Positions 36,225 to 46,300 of a stretch of 64,000 nt of DNA are shown here, in pieces. A program made the translations under genes and the position numbers. The number at the start of each line of letters is the position of its first letter. Position 1 is the stretch's first letter. The DNA is from Erythrobacteraceae bacterium Alg239-R51 (GTDB taxonomy: Bacteria; Pseudomonadota; Alphaproteobacteria; Sphingomonadales; Sphingomonadaceae): NCBI GenBank assembly GCA_947331495.1, contig CAMZOI010000001.1, positions 682,001 through 746,000 of the forward strand. The letters run 5' to 3'. A model generated the notes under the pieces. It saw only the letters and a list, made by a program, of their open reading frames with translations, was not told the DNA's origin and did no database searches.

Positions 36225-36527
36225 CTATTTGCTTTCGAGGAGCTTCTGGCCCTTGCTGCGGATGGCCGCGGAGACCATCGGTTCGACAAAGGATAGGGCG
36301 GGAGGCAAATTTATTTCGAAGATAACCTGTGTATCTTCGATTATGACCTTTCCATCGATCCCCTGGCCCATCGCGACGACCGAAAGCGCCATGATGTCTT
36401 CCGTTGGCCAGGTCGTCGTGACGTCCGCCATTCCACCCGGTACGAAATTCGCAATCTCGTGACTGCGTGATCGCAGCCGACGGCGCACCTCGTCCTTGCC
36501 GAGCTGGTGACCGATCGGAACACGCAT
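36225..36527 (-). CDS. Polyhydroxyalkanoic acid system (PHA_gran_rgn) family protein
   Basis: 100 residues, soluble. The pattern matches the small PHA-system family: IGHQLGKDEVRRRLRSR, a middle beta segment, and a C-terminal PPALSFVEPMVSAAIRSKGQKLL. In that family the proteins associate with carbon-storage granules, but no PHA synthase is nearby, so the assignment is by resemblance only. It starts on the last base of the XpaC-like gene and ends the three-gene telA operon. Confidence 0.8.
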   Translation of the reverse strand: MRVPIGHQLGKDEVRRRLRSRSHEIANFVPGGMADVTTTWPTEDIMALSVVAMGQGIDGKVIIEDTQVIFEINLPPALSFVEPMVSAAIRSKGQKLLESK

Positions 36528-37285
36528 CAGGACTTGTCCTCGAGCTGGGGGCTCGTTGCCGCACCTTCGCCGAATTTATAATCGAGATAGCGATGCTTGA
36601 TCGCAAGGTCGTCGAGCGAGCCTTCCGCAAGCTGTCGCGTAATGGAATCGATCTCGCCGCTGATTTTGGACAGGCTGTCCGTAAGCTGTTCGTCAGGCGT
36701 TGTGCCGGCCCGCTTTTCCGTACGCATATTGTCGGGAATCCGGCGGTAGCTGTCGATCATTTCGGGCAATTGCTCGCCGACAAGACTGCGGACCTCTCGC
36801 GCTTTGGGATGGTGCTGGTCGAGGCCTTCCAGCTGCAAGCCGAGAGCATCGAGTTGAACCCCCATATCATCGACGATCCGAGCGGCGGGTGGGGGCAGGG
36901 CGGGGCGCTGAGCTTCGAGCCATAATTCAGTCCGCCCGACCATCTGCTGGACATTGCCTTTGTTGATGTCTTCACGCCGAGGAATTTTCATTTTCGGATA
37001 ACTTGAGAAAACTGCAACCGCTACGATACTGGCGACCAAGACTGCCATCACCCCCCAGAAACCGATCCCGCTGAAAAGCGCTCCGGCGATCCCGCTGGCC
37101 AGCCAGATAGTGAGGACCGCGATGACGACGTTGCGGACCTTGGTGGTAAGATGCTTGCGCCGGACTTTGGCCGAGCCTTGGCCAATGGACGGAGCACGGC
37201 GGTGGCGTCCACCATCCCGGTTGTCTCGTACCAAGGCTTTGCTGTCGCTGAGGATACGGTCACTATCGTGCGTAAGGTCGGCCAT
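36527..37285 (-). CDS. XpaC-like membrane protein beside TelA
   Basis: 252 residues with a basic N-terminus, two adjacent membrane helices (about 49-70 and 73-92, NVVIAVLTIWLASGIAGALF and GFWGVMAVLVASIVAVAVFS) and a charged helical cytosolic domain of about 155 residues. Position and layout match the XpaC (5-bromo-4-chloroindolyl phosphate hydrolysis) proteins that accompany telA; the hydrolase name is historical and I see no catalytic motif. It starts 1 bp after the telA stop. Confidence 0.7.
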   Translation of the reverse strand: MADLTHDSDRILSDSKALVRDNRDGGRHRRAPSIGQGSAKVRRKHLTTKVRNVVIAVLTIWLASGIAGALFSGIGFWGVMAVLVASIVAVAVFSSYPKMKIPRREDINKGNVQQMVGRTELWLEAQRPALPPPAARIVDDMGVQLDALGLQLEGLDQHHPKAREVRSLVGEQLPEMIDSYRRIPDNMRTEKRAGTTPDEQLTDSLSKISGEIDSITRQLAEGSLDDLAIKHRYLDYKFGEGAATSPQLEDKS

Positions 37286-37286
37286 T

Positions 37287-38495
37287 TTAGCCTTCGATGC
37301 TCAACAGGCCGGATTCAGCGACCTGCTTCTGCGCTTGCGCCTGCCCTTCGGCACGGGCGATATAACCTTTCGACTTCTCGACTTCGTCAGTCAGCAGGGT
37401 CACCGTCTGCTTCATGCTGTCGAGTGCGCGCAGCTTGAACTCGTCAACCTCGTCCATCGTATCGTAGATGTTCTGGAACGCGCGCTGAAGCGTTTCGAGA
37501 GGGATCGTGCTTGCCGCGGCCTGCTCGTGGATCTTGCCCGTCTGGTCGCGCAGCATCGTGCTGGTACTGTCGATGATGCCCGCAGTGGTATCGTTGAGCG
37601 CAGTAATCTGGCCGAGCACCAAGCGCTGGTTGGTCATGGCTTCGGCCACCGTCACAGCGGTGCGCAACGCGCCAACGGTGGTGGTGCTGGCACGATCGAC
37701 CCCTTTGACGAGCTCGACATTGTTCTTCTTGACCAGGTCCAATGCGAGATAACCCTGGACGCTCACCGCCATCTGGGTGAGCAGATCCTGCGTGCGCTGA
37801 CGGACATAGAACAGCGCGGTTTCGCGCACTGCCTTGGCCTTGGCGGGATCGGTAGCGTCGAGTTCGGCAGCCTTTTCTTCGAGCTTCTCATCCAGCGTGT
37901 TGGAAATATGGATCATCTGTTCCAGATTCCCCATCGCTTCCCACAGCTTCTGTCGTTCCACATCGATCGCGGCATTGTCCATGATCAGTTCGTCCTTGCC
38001 ATTGGCGAGGTTCGAGAGGATCGACTGGATATGCGTCTGCGCGCTCTGGTAGCTGCGGAAATAATTGGTCAGCTTGTTGCCGAACGGTATGATGCCGAGT
38101 ATTTTTCGCGGACCCGACAGCTTGCCCCGCTTGCCGGGATCGAGATCCTCAACCACGCGACGCAATTCGGATAAATTGGCGCCGACGCCCTCATCCTTGT
38201 CCATCGCGCGTACCGGCCGGTCGAGAAAACGGTTCGACATTCCGGCGGCCGCCATGATTTCCTTGCGGCCCATATTGGTAAGCTGATCGACCTTCTTGCC
38301 GAATTCGGGCGAATTGGCGTCGGAGGCGATGAGGTCGGCCACGAAACCGTCGACCTTGGTTTCCAGCTTGCTCTTGGTTTCCTCGGAAACAGGCACAAGC
38401 CCTGCCGCTTTTTCCGGCGCTATATCCGGCACCGGATCAGGAGGGGTCAGATCGAAATCGGTGGCGGTCGCGGTTTGCGTCTTGGTTTCGCTCAT
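37287..38495 (-). CDS. TelA-family toxic anion resistance protein
   Basis: 402 residues, soluble and almost entirely helical, with the TelA core (QSILSNLANGKDELIMDNAAIDVERQKLWEAMGNLEQM, ETALFYVRQRTQDLLTQMAVSVQGYLALDLVKKNNVELVKGV, shown here only as landmarks near residues 159-275). Named for tellurite resistance, but distribution suggests a role in envelope or phage stress; the true function is not settled. It is first in a tight operon with the XpaC-like and PHA-system genes. The 140-bp gap upstream should contain the promoter, but no clear boxes were seen. Confidence 0.88.
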   Translation of the reverse strand: MSETKTQTATATDFDLTPPDPVPDIAPEKAAGLVPVSEETKSKLETKVDGFVADLIASDANSPEFGKKVDQLTNMGRKEIMAAAGMSNRFLDRPVRAMDKDEGVGANLSELRRVVEDLDPGKRGKLSGPRKILGIIPFGNKLTNYFRSYQSAQTHIQSILSNLANGKDELIMDNAAIDVERQKLWEAMGNLEQMIHISNTLDEKLEEKAAELDATDPAKAKAVRETALFYVRQRTQDLLTQMAVSVQGYLALDLVKKNNVELVKGVDRASTTTVGALRTAVTVAEAMTNQRLVLGQITALNDTTAGIIDSTSTMLRDQTGKIHEQAAASTIPLETLQRAFQNIYDTMDEVDEFKLRALDSMKQTVTLLTDEVEKSKGYIARAEGQAQAQKQVAESGLLSIEG

Positions 38496-38635
38496 GGTCG
38501 CGCAGGTCTCCGGTATGGCAGGCGCAGTCGTGCTTACCGGTCTGTATTAGTGCGATAAGACACGATCTTCAAGCAGAGCCTATACGAATTCGTCGCCTCG
38601 CACCGCCATTTTCTGACATGGTCCGGTAATCGCGA

Positions 38636-40369
38636 TCAGGCAGCTAGGTCGAGGGGCTGGATTTCACCGGCCAGATAGAGGCGCTTCGCCTTGGCGCGGC
38701 TCAGCTTGCCTGAACTTGTGCGCGGCAACGTGCGCGGCGGGACAAGTTCGACCACGCAGCTCATGCCGGTCACCCCGCGGACCTTGTCGGCGATCTGGTC
38801 ACGCAGTTTGATGCGTTCCTCAGGATCCGAGACGCGGCAGTGCACAAGAACAGCCGGCGCCTCCTCGCCGTTCTCGGTCTCGATCGAGAATGCCGCAATG
38901 TCACCATGATTGAAGCCCGGCAGTTGCTCGACCGCCCACTCGATATCCTGAGGCCAATGGTTCTTGCCATTGATGATGATCATGTCCTTCGCCCGCCCAA
39001 CGATGAACAGGTAGCCGTCGGCCATGTAGCCCATGTCCCCGGTATCGAGCCAGCCATCGACAAGGCAGTCCCGGGTCGCCTCTTCGTTGCGGAAATAGGA
39101 ATGCATCACGCTCTTCCCGCGGCACCAGACCTTGCCGATCTGATGATCTCCCCTGCGTGCGCCGCTTTCTCCACGAATTTCGACTTCCATTCCCGGTAGC
39201 GCCCGACCGCAATTGACGATCGCACGGTATCGCGCAGGCCGGTTGAGATCACGCGGCTGGCCGGACAGGCGTTCTTCCTCGACCAGCTCGACGCGTATCC
39301 CCTCGCCAGGGGGCATGACCGTCACCGCCAGGGTTGCTTCGGCAAGGCCATAGCTCGGGGTAAAGGCTTTTGCCTTGAAGCCGGCTTCGGCAAATGCGTT
39401 GACGAAGCTTTGCATCACGTCCGGCCGGATCATGTCCGCACCATTTCCTGCTGTGCGCCAGCGGGACAGGTCGAAGCGATCGCCGACATTGCTCTGGCTG
39501 GAGATGCGCCGCGCGCAAATGTCGTAGCCGAAGGTTGGGGAATAGCTCAGAGTATTGCCCTGGTTGCGGCTGATCAGATCGAGCCATGCAAGCGGGCGGC
39601 GCGCGAAATGCTCGGTCTTGATATAGTCGACCGACGCCTGGTTGGCGATTGGCGAAAGCAGACAGCCCACCAGCCCCATGTCGTGATACCACGGCAGCCA
39701 GCTGACCACGCGGTCGTTCTTGCCAAGATTGACCCCGGTGGCGTGGCCGTAAAGATTGTGCAGCAACGCTTCGTGGGTAACGGCCACACCTGTCGGGAAA
39801 CGGGTCGAGCCGCTGGAATATTGCAGGTAACAAATGTCCTCGGGCTTCGCGTCGTACAGTTCGCATTCCGGGTCCGGTCGCTTGGCAAAATCTTCCCAGC
39901 TTTCGCCCTCGCAACCCTGTCGGTCCGCGGCGGCCTTGGCCAATTCGGCAATCTCTGCCGGATAGATCAGCATCTTCGGGTCGCTGCTTTCAAGCTGGAC
40001 CGAGAGCTGATCGATATAGCTCTCCTTGCCGCCGAAGGTCGTCGGCAGCGGCAAGGGAACAGGCCACGCGCCAACATAGACGCAGGCACAGAACAGTGCC
40101 GCAAATTCGTGACTGGTTTCGGCAACCAGAGCGACGCGGTCGTTGTAACCGATGCCCGCACCGACGAGCTGGCGTGCGAACTTGACCGCGTCCTCGCGCA
40201 GTTCACGGAACGAGTACGAACGCTCCAGCATTCCGCGCATGTCGTGAAAGTTAAGGCCTTTTTCGCTTTGTGCAGCGTAATCGATGGCCTGGGTGAATGT
40301 CGCAAAATCGGATCGACGACGCGGCAGGTCGCAATCGTTCGGCGTCGGCGTCAGTACGGCGTCGGTCAT
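38636..40369 (-). CDS. Fatty acyl-AMP ligase
   Basis: ANL-superfamily adenylating enzyme, 577 residues. The P-loop-like motif is YLQYSSGSTRFPTG, followed by SWLPWYHDMGLVG, PSYGLAEATLAVT and GWLDTGDMGYMADGYLFIVGRAKDMIIINGKNHWPQDIE; the C-terminal lysine region is LPRTSSGKLSRAKAK. These are hallmarks of fatty acyl-AMP ligases, which load acyl groups onto carrier proteins instead of CoA. No acyl carrier protein, PKS or NRPS gene is adjacent; in related sphingomonads such ligases have been linked to sphingolipid or lipopeptide synthesis, which is inference here. The start at 40369 (MTDAV) is preferred over 40471. Confidence 0.9.
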   Translation of the reverse strand: MTDAVLTPTPNDCDLPRRRSDFATFTQAIDYAAQSEKGLNFHDMRGMLERSYSFRELREDAVKFARQLVGAGIGYNDRVALVAETSHEFAALFCACVYVGAWPVPLPLPTTFGGKESYIDQLSVQLESSDPKMLIYPAEIAELAKAAADRQGCEGESWEDFAKRPDPECELYDAKPEDICYLQYSSGSTRFPTGVAVTHEALLHNLYGHATGVNLGKNDRVVSWLPWYHDMGLVGCLLSPIANQASVDYIKTEHFARRPLAWLDLISRNQGNTLSYSPTFGYDICARRISSQSNVGDRFDLSRWRTAGNGADMIRPDVMQSFVNAFAEAGFKAKAFTPSYGLAEATLAVTVMPPGEGIRVELVEEERLSGQPRDLNRPARYRAIVNCGRALPGMEVEIRGESGARRGDHQIGKVWCRGKSVMHSYFRNEEATRDCLVDGWLDTGDMGYMADGYLFIVGRAKDMIIINGKNHWPQDIEWAVEQLPGFNHGDIAAFSIETENGEEAPAVLVHCRVSDPEERIKLRDQIADKVRGVTGMSCVVELVPPRTLPRTSSGKLSRAKAKRLYLAGEIQPLDLAA

Positions 40370-40483
40370 AATCGTGTAGCGATACCCGTGAATAGCGTGG
40401 CCCGATCGGCCGTTCTCGAAATCCCGCCGCCGTACGGTTCTGCCGCCGTGCGCCGGTCCAACATTTCCCATTCGTTACATACT

Positions 40484-41083
40484 ATGGCACGAATATGGCC
40501 GATGGTCGAACAGGACGCAACTCGGCGCAGGATTCGCCGCACCCCAAAACCGCTCGACCGCACGCGGCTCAACGATCTCGCCCTTGCCTATGTGGCGCGA
40601 TTCTCGACCAGCGCCGGCCGACTACGCAGCTATTTGAGCCGAAAAATTCGCGAACGGGGATACGAAGGTGATGCCGGACCGGACGTGGAAGGGCTGGTCG
40701 AGCGTTTTGTGGAAAACGGCTATGTCGATGACGAAGTCTACGGACGCGCGAAGGCGGACGAGTTGCTGGCACGGGGCTACGGTCGCCGGCGTATCGACCA
40801 GGCGTTGCGCGCGGCCGACATAGCCGAGGACGTGCGCGATCAGCTGGCTCCGGACGAAGGCCAGAAGCGCGCTGCCGCCTTGGCACTGGCTCGCCGGCGC
40901 AGGTTTGGCCCGTTCGTCCGCAGCGAAGCTTTTTCGAACGAAGAGCGGTTCAAAGTGCGCGACAAGCAGCTTGCCGCAATGGTCCGGGCGGGCCATGAAT
41001 TCGAACACGCGCGCAGAGTTATCGACGCGGGGTCTGACAAGGAACTTGAGGAATGGGTCGGCGAGGCATGCGAGGAACATTGA
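40484..41083 (+). CDS. recX: Regulatory protein RecX
   Basis: 199 residues, basic and helical, with the three-helix RecX repeats (LAYVARFSTSAGRLRSYLSRKIRERGY, VERFVENGYVDDEVYGRAKADELLARGYGRRRIDQAL). RecX inhibits RecA filaments. The start at 40484 (MARIWPMV) is the first plausible ATG after the divergent ligase; 40502 is an alternative. The 3' end overlaps the DUF192 lipoprotein gene. recA itself is not in the window. Confidence 0.85.
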   Translation: MARIWPMVEQDATRRRIRRTPKPLDRTRLNDLALAYVARFSTSAGRLRSYLSRKIRERGYEGDAGPDVEGLVERFVENGYVDDEVYGRAKADELLARGYGRRRIDQALRAADIAEDVRDQLAPDEGQKRAAALALARRRRFGPFVRSEAFSNEERFKVRDKQLAAMVRAGHEFEHARRVIDAGSDKELEEWVGEACEEH

Positions 41084-41562
41084 TCGGTCTCGGAATGGCT
41101 GCAGCCGCGTTGATCGGCGGTTGCTCGCCTCAGGCAACCGCCGAAGCTACGCCAGGCGCGCAAGTCGCCGGGTCGTCACGGCATCCGGTCTCCGGTCTCG
41201 AAGTTATACCTCTTACGGTTACCAGTGACGCTCGCATTCATCGGTTCGACGTGGAAGTCGCTGACACCCCGGACGCCCAGGCGCAAGGGCTCATGTTCCG
41301 CACCGAGCTTGGACCTGACGAGGGGATGATCTTCCCGTACGATGGAACGACAGCGCAAAGCTTCTACATGCAGAACACGCCCATACCGCTCGACATCGTC
41401 TTTATCGGACCGGACCGCACGATCAGCAACATCGCCGCGATGACGACGCCTTACTCGCTCGAATCAATCTATTCGGTCGGGCCGGTTCTGGGCGTACTCG
41501 AATTGCGTGGCGGCCGTGCAGCCGAGCTTGGTATCGAGCCTGGCGACCGGGTCGAGTGGTAA
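41068..41562 (+). CDS. DUF192-family lipoprotein
   Basis: 164 residues. The signal sequence ends in the lipobox LIGGC, so it should be lipid-anchored. It then has a DUF192 domain with FDVEVADTPDAQAQGLMFRTELGPDEGMIFPYDGTTAQSFYMQNTPIPLDIVFI, the characteristic GLM...M.F..F.M.NT pattern. Function of the family is not established. The start at 41068 is chosen because it puts the lipobox at a normal distance; 41053 is possible. It overlaps the recX end by 16 nt. Confidence 0.87.
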   Translation: MRGTLIGLGMAAAALIGGCSPQATAEATPGAQVAGSSRHPVSGLEVIPLTVTSDARIHRFDVEVADTPDAQAQGLMFRTELGPDEGMIFPYDGTTAQSFYMQNTPIPLDIVFIGPDRTISNIAAMTTPYSLESIYSVGPVLGVLELRGGRAAELGIEPGDRVEW

Positions 41563-41613
41563 GGGCGTAACCATGCTTGGCCAGCGCGCGCGAATCGGCT
41601 AACCGCGCAATCC

Positions 41614-42012
41614 ATGAACTTTCTCTCGAAAATTTTCACCTGGTGGAACGGTGCCACGATTGGCACGATGCTGTGGTCCTCGCGCAACGGCGAGCATGTC
41701 GGCACCGATGCGCAGGGTAACAAGTATTTCAGATCGAAGCGGAAAAGTGGCGACGGTCGTGAGCGCCGCTGGGTGATCTACGATGGATCGAACGATGCCA
41801 GCCGGGTGCCGTCGGAATGGCACGGCTGGTTGCACGGCGCGGGTGAGGACGTTCCCGAAAGCTACCTTCCTCCACCGCGAGTATGGGAAACCGATTATTC
41901 GCCCAACGCGACTGGAACTGCCACCGCTTATCGCCCCGCCGGGGCGCTGGAGCGTGGCGGTAATCGCGCGCGCGCCGTCGGTGATTATGAAGCCTGGTCG
42001 CCGGACGCGTGA
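41614..42012 (+). CDS. NADH:ubiquinone oxidoreductase NDUFA12/B17.2-like subunit
   Basis: 132 residues with the family signature WWNGATIGTMLWSSRNGEHVGTDAQGNKYF, RRWVIYDG and PSEWHGWLHG. This is an accessory subunit of complex I shared by alphaproteobacteria and mitochondria, located on the matrix/cytoplasmic side. The main nuo operon is not in the window. The next gene begins directly after its stop, so they are likely one transcript. Confidence 0.93.
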   Translation: MNFLSKIFTWWNGATIGTMLWSSRNGEHVGTDAQGNKYFRSKRKSGDGRERRWVIYDGSNDASRVPSEWHGWLHGAGEDVPESYLPPPRVWETDYSPNATGTATAYRPAGALERGGNRARAVGDYEAWSPDA

Positions 42013-42014
42013 CG

Positions 42015-42506
42015 ATGCCTCGGGCTCTCGCCGTCGTCCTGCCATTTATGCTCCTGGCCTGCGCAGACGAGTCGTCCGAGCGTGTCGAATTGCCGCCCGA
42101 ATCCGTGGAACAGACCTCCTCCGCCGACGTGCCCGAGCAACCCGCAGATGAGGCCGGGATAGGCACGCCGATGGAAGAGCGGGTCGCGACGATCGGCTTG
42201 CTGAACAAGCGCAATAATTTATCTCAGGATCTCGAGATGAACCCGGGCGACGAGCGGCGCATTGGCGATGTGATTGTTCGCCTTCAGGCGTGCGAGCGGA
42301 CCGCGCCGTGGGAAATGCCTGAAGAAACCGGCGCATTCGTGCAGTTGCTGGTTCGAGATCGCAGGAATGAGGAGCAGTTCGGCACAGTGTTTTCAGGGTG
42401 GCTGTTCAAGAACTCCCCGAGCCTCAACGTCGTCGAGCATCCGATCTACGATGTCTGGGTCAAGGATTGCGCGATGAGCTTTCCGGGCGAGGAAGCCGAG
42501 GCGTAG
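42015..42506 (+). CDS. DUF2155-family lipoprotein
   Basis: 163 residues from the ATG at 42015; a GTG at 42009 overlapping the previous stop is an alternative. The short signal ends in FMLLACADE, a good lipobox. After an acidic linker comes the DUF2155 domain: TIGLLNKRNNLSQDLEMNPGDERRIGDVIVRLQACERT and FSGWLFKNSPSLNVVEHPIYDVWVKDC, with two Cys that may pair. Function unknown, usually next to the NDUFA12-like gene. Its last 61 nt overlap the convergent aat gene, which is unusually long. Confidence 0.87.
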   Translation: MPRALAVVLPFMLLACADESSERVELPPESVEQTSSADVPEQPADEAGIGTPMEERVATIGLLNKRNNLSQDLEMNPGDERRIGDVIVRLQACERTAPWEMPEETGAFVQLLVRDRRNEEQFGTVFSGWLFKNSPSLNVVEHPIYDVWVKDCAMSFPGEEAEA

Positions 42507-43129
42507 CGTTCGACTGCCTGGGGAAGGCTTTTGGCTGGTTGTCCGTCGGCAGCACGCACTAGCCTGAGATATTTTTTCTGCGGCAACGCGACCGCGCCGA
42601 GACTGGCGAGATGGTCGGTCATGAACTGGCAGTCGAGCAGTTTGAATCCCCCATCCTTCATGGCGGACACCAGCCACGCCAACGCGACCTTGCTGGCATT
42701 GTCTGCTCGGGTGAACATGCTTTCCCCGCAGAAAACGCGGTCGAAAGCGACCCCGTAGATCCCGCCGACCAAGTCGTTTCCCTGCCAGCATTCGATCGAA
42801 TGCGCGTATCCTGCCAGGTGGAGGGCATTGTAACTGGCTTCGATGCGGCGGCTGATCCAGCTTTCGGCGTGTTCTTCGCGAGGCTGCGCACAGGTAGCGA
42901 TGACGCCAGCGAAATCTTCGTTGCAGGTGACCCGGAAATGATCCCGTCGCAACACTTTGGCGAGGGTGCGCGAAACATGGAATCCGTCGAGGGGGAAGAT
43001 CGCCCGCTCGCGCGGCTCGACCCAGTATACGTCGTCGTCGGTGCGGTGGTCCGCCATCGGGAACACGCCTGCGCGATAGGCGCGCAAAAGAAGCTCTGTC
43101 GGGATCAGGTTCGAAGCGGGAGCGTGCAT
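42446..43129 (-). CDS. aat: Leucyl/phenylalanyl-tRNA--protein transferase
   Basis: Adds Leu or Phe from aminoacyl-tRNA to N-terminal Arg or Lys, marking proteins for ClpAP. The product is 227 residues, the usual size. Motifs are LLRAYRAGVFPMAD, WVEPRERAIFPLDGFHVSR, SWISRRIEASYNALHLAGYAHSIE and GGIYGVAFDRVFCGESMF. The start at 43129 (MHAPASNLIP) fits the family; the frame is open upstream but that stretch overlaps the tRNA-Trp promoter. Convergent and overlapping with DUF2155 by 61 nt. Confidence 0.93.
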   Translation of the reverse strand: MHAPASNLIPTELLLRAYRAGVFPMADHRTDDDVYWVEPRERAIFPLDGFHVSRTLAKVLRRDHFRVTCNEDFAGVIATCAQPREEHAESWISRRIEASYNALHLAGYAHSIECWQGNDLVGGIYGVAFDRVFCGESMFTRADNASKVALAWLVSAMKDGGFKLLDCQFMTDHLASLGAVALPQKKYLRLVRAADGQPAKSLPQAVERYASASSPGKLIAQSLTQTS

Positions 43130-43171
43130 GGTGTTGCGTCTACCAGCTTTTCGGGAAGCTTGATATCCGCC

Positions 43172-43200
43172 TTGCCAATATCGGGCGCACCCTTTAATGC
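43172..43200 (+). promoter_or_regulatory. Candidate promoter of tRNA-Trp
   Basis: TTGCCA and TAATGC separated by exactly 17 bp, ending 15 bp before the mature tRNA. A good sigma-70-type layout that could also drive the oxoprolinase gene behind the tRNA. Confidence 0.55.
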
Positions 43201-43215
43201 GCCGGCTCGCGCTGC

Positions 43216-43291
43216 AGGGGTGTAGCTCAGCTGGTAGAGCATCGGTCTCCAAAACCGAGGGCCACGGGTTCGAATCCTGTCACCCCTGCCA
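43216..43291 (+). tRNA. tRNA-Trp (anticodon CCA)
   Basis: 76-nt cloverleaf with encoded CCA end. Acceptor AGGGGTG / CACCCCT with discriminator G, D arm TAGCTCAGCTGGTAGAGCA, anticodon stem TCGGT / ACCGA around CTCCAAA, and T arm ACGGGTTCGAATCCTGT with one G-T pair. Confidence 0.97.
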
Positions 43292-43315
43292 TTTCACGGT
43301 TTCGCTGGGGACACC

Positions 43316-46300
43316 ATGGCGACCGAGACCCAGAAGGCCTGGCACTTTGCCATCGATCGCGGCGGCACGTTCACCGATGTTGTCGCGACTACACCCGATG
43401 GGCGGCTGGTAACCGACAAGCTGCTGTCTGATAATCCCGACCAGTACGACGATGCGGCCAGCGAAGCTGTTCGCCGGCTTATGGCAGAGCACGGCAAAGG
43501 GCCAATTGCCGAGATGCGCGTTGGCACGACCGTAGCGACCAACGCACTTCTGGAACGCAATGGCGACCGGGTGGCGCTGGTCATCACCAAGGGATTTGGT
43601 GACGCATTGCGGATCGGCACTCAGGCCCGGCCCGATATTTTTGCACGACATATTATCCTCCCTACACAGCTTCCCGACGAGGTTGTCGAGATCGAGGAAC
43701 GCGTCGGCGTCGATGGATCAATCATGGTTCCGCTCGACAGCGACAAGGCGAAAGCCCGATTGCAGAGCCTGCGCCGGAAGGGCTTCGATGCGATCGCGAT
43801 CGTTCTTGTGCACGGTTGGAAGCACTCCGATCACGAAGCGACGCTGGCGCAGCTTGCCCGCGAAATCGGCTTTTCGCAGGTGAGCGTCAGCCACGAGGTT
43901 TCGCCGCTGATCAGGCTGATCCCGCGAGGCGATACGACCGTGGTCGATGCCTATCTGTCACCGGTACTGAGCCGCTATACCGACCGTTTGCGGGCCAGCT
44001 TGCCGGACCTTGATCGCCTGCTTTTCATGCAATCGAATGGCGGCCTGGCACAGGTCGACGCCTTTCGCGGGAAGGATGCGATCCTGTCGGGACCGGCCGG
44101 CGGCGTCGTCGGCATGGTCGCGGCAAGCGAACGACTCGGGCATCACAAACTGATCGGCTTCGACATGGGTGGAACGAGCACCGATGTCGCGCACTACGCG
44201 GGAGAATACGAACTATCGGGTGACAATCTCGTCGCGGGGGTGCGCGTTGCGGCGCCGATGATGAAAGTCCACACGGTAGCCGCGGGCGGCGGCTCGATTT
44301 GCAGCTATGACGGCTCGCGTTTTCGCGCCGGTCCGCAAAGCGCAGGTGCCGATCCGGGGCCGGCCTGTTACCGCAAGGGCGGCCCCTTGACGATTACGGA
44401 CTGCAATCTGGTGCTGGGCCGTATCGACCCCGCATTCTTTCCGCACGTGTTCGGTCCTAGCGGCGACCAACCGCTCGATCCGGAAGCTTCGCGTCGCCGG
44501 ATAGAAGAGATTGCCGAGCAGTTACCGGAGCTAAGGTCGGCGGAGGAAATAGCCGAAGGCTTTCTGGCCATCGCAATCGACAGCATGGCGAACGCCATCC
44601 GCAAGATATCGGTCGCGCGCGGCCACGATGTCACGACCTATGCGCTGGCGTGCTTCGGCGGAGCGGGCGGACAACACGCCTGCCAGGTTGCCGATGCTCT
44701 CGGGATGGAGACGGTCCTGGTTCATCCGCTCGCCGGCATTCTTTCGGCCTATGGCATCGGCCTTGCGCCGATCAAGGTCATTCGCGAGCTCGGCCTGGTC
44801 AGACCGCTGGACGAGAGCTTCACGAAGAGCCTTTCGACGCTGAAAGACGATGCGCTTTCGGCTTTGGAAGAGCAGGGCGTGGAGCGGAAAGATGCCCGAT
44901 TGGATCAGCGTGTCCGCCTGCGCTTTTCTGGAAGCGACACCTTGCTTGAACTGGAAAGTCAGAGCCGGGACGCGCTCGACCGAACCTTTCGTGACGAGCA
45001 TCGGAAGCGTTTCGGCTGGTCCGATCCCAAACGCCCAATCATCGTTGAAGCGCTTGTCGTCGAAGCGCGGAGCGAGCCGGGCAATCTCGCCATGCCCGAA
45101 AGGAACCTGGCAGGTGTTGCGGTTACGGCGTCTGGTAACTGGAAAACCTTGGAGCGATGGGCGCTTGGCGACGAAGCGACCGAGGGCCCGGCGCTGATCA
45201 TCGATCCAGGCTCGACAACAGTCGTGGAAACCGGCTGGAAAGCGCGACTGGCCGAGGACGGAACGCTCGTTGTGAAGCGCGTTGCGCCAATGCGGCGGGC
45301 CCGTGCTTCGGGAACTGAAGTCGATCCCGTTCGCCTCGAAATCTTCAACAACCTCTTCATGGCGATTGCCGAGGAGATGGGTGTGGTCCTGCAATCGACC
45401 GCGACTTCGGTGAACATCAAGGAGCGGCTCGATTTTTCATGCGCGCTGTTCGACCGGGACGGCAGACTGATCGCGAACGCGCCGCACATTCCGGTACACC
45501 TTGGTTCGATGGGTGATTCCATCCGGCGGATCATTCAGATGCGCGGCGCTAGCGCGGACGGGCGCGGTTTGCGCCGAGGCGACGCCTATGTGCTGAACGA
45601 TCCTTTCCACGGCGGTACGCACCTGCCCGATATTACAGTCATCATGCCGGTGTTCTACGACGAGACTGCCGCGCAGCCGCATGCGTTCGTCGCCGCGCGT
45701 GGGCACCATTCCGATATCGGGGGGACTGCGCCGGGTTCGATGCCACCAGACAGCACCAGCATTGCCGAGGAGGGTGCGCTGATCGACAACGAACTGCTGG
45801 TCGATGAAGGCCATTTTCGTGAGGACGCCATACGTGCCCTCCTCGCGGATGCCCGTTACCCGGCGCGCAATCCTGATCAGAATTTGTCCGACCTGAGAGC
45901 GCAGCTGGCGGCCTGCAGCCGCGGAGTCGGCCTGCTCGATGCGGCGGCGCAGGAGCATGGCGCAGATACCGTTCGCGCCTTTATGGGGCACGTTCTGGCC
46001 AATGCGGAAGAGAGCGTGCGGCTGTTGCTCGATCGTCTCGACGATGGCGAGTTCGTTTACGAGATGGATAGCGGGGCCGAGGTCCATGCGGCCATTCGGA
46101 TCGACCGCCGGACCCGATCGGCCGTCTTCGATTTTACTGGAACGAGCGAGCAGAGGCCGGACAATTTCAATGCTCCCCTGTCGATTACCCGGGCGGCTGC
46201 GCTCTATGTCGTCCGCACGCTGATCGACGACGAGATACCGATGAACGACGGTTGCTTGCAACCAGTTGAACTGATCGTTCCTGACGGATGTATGCTCAAT

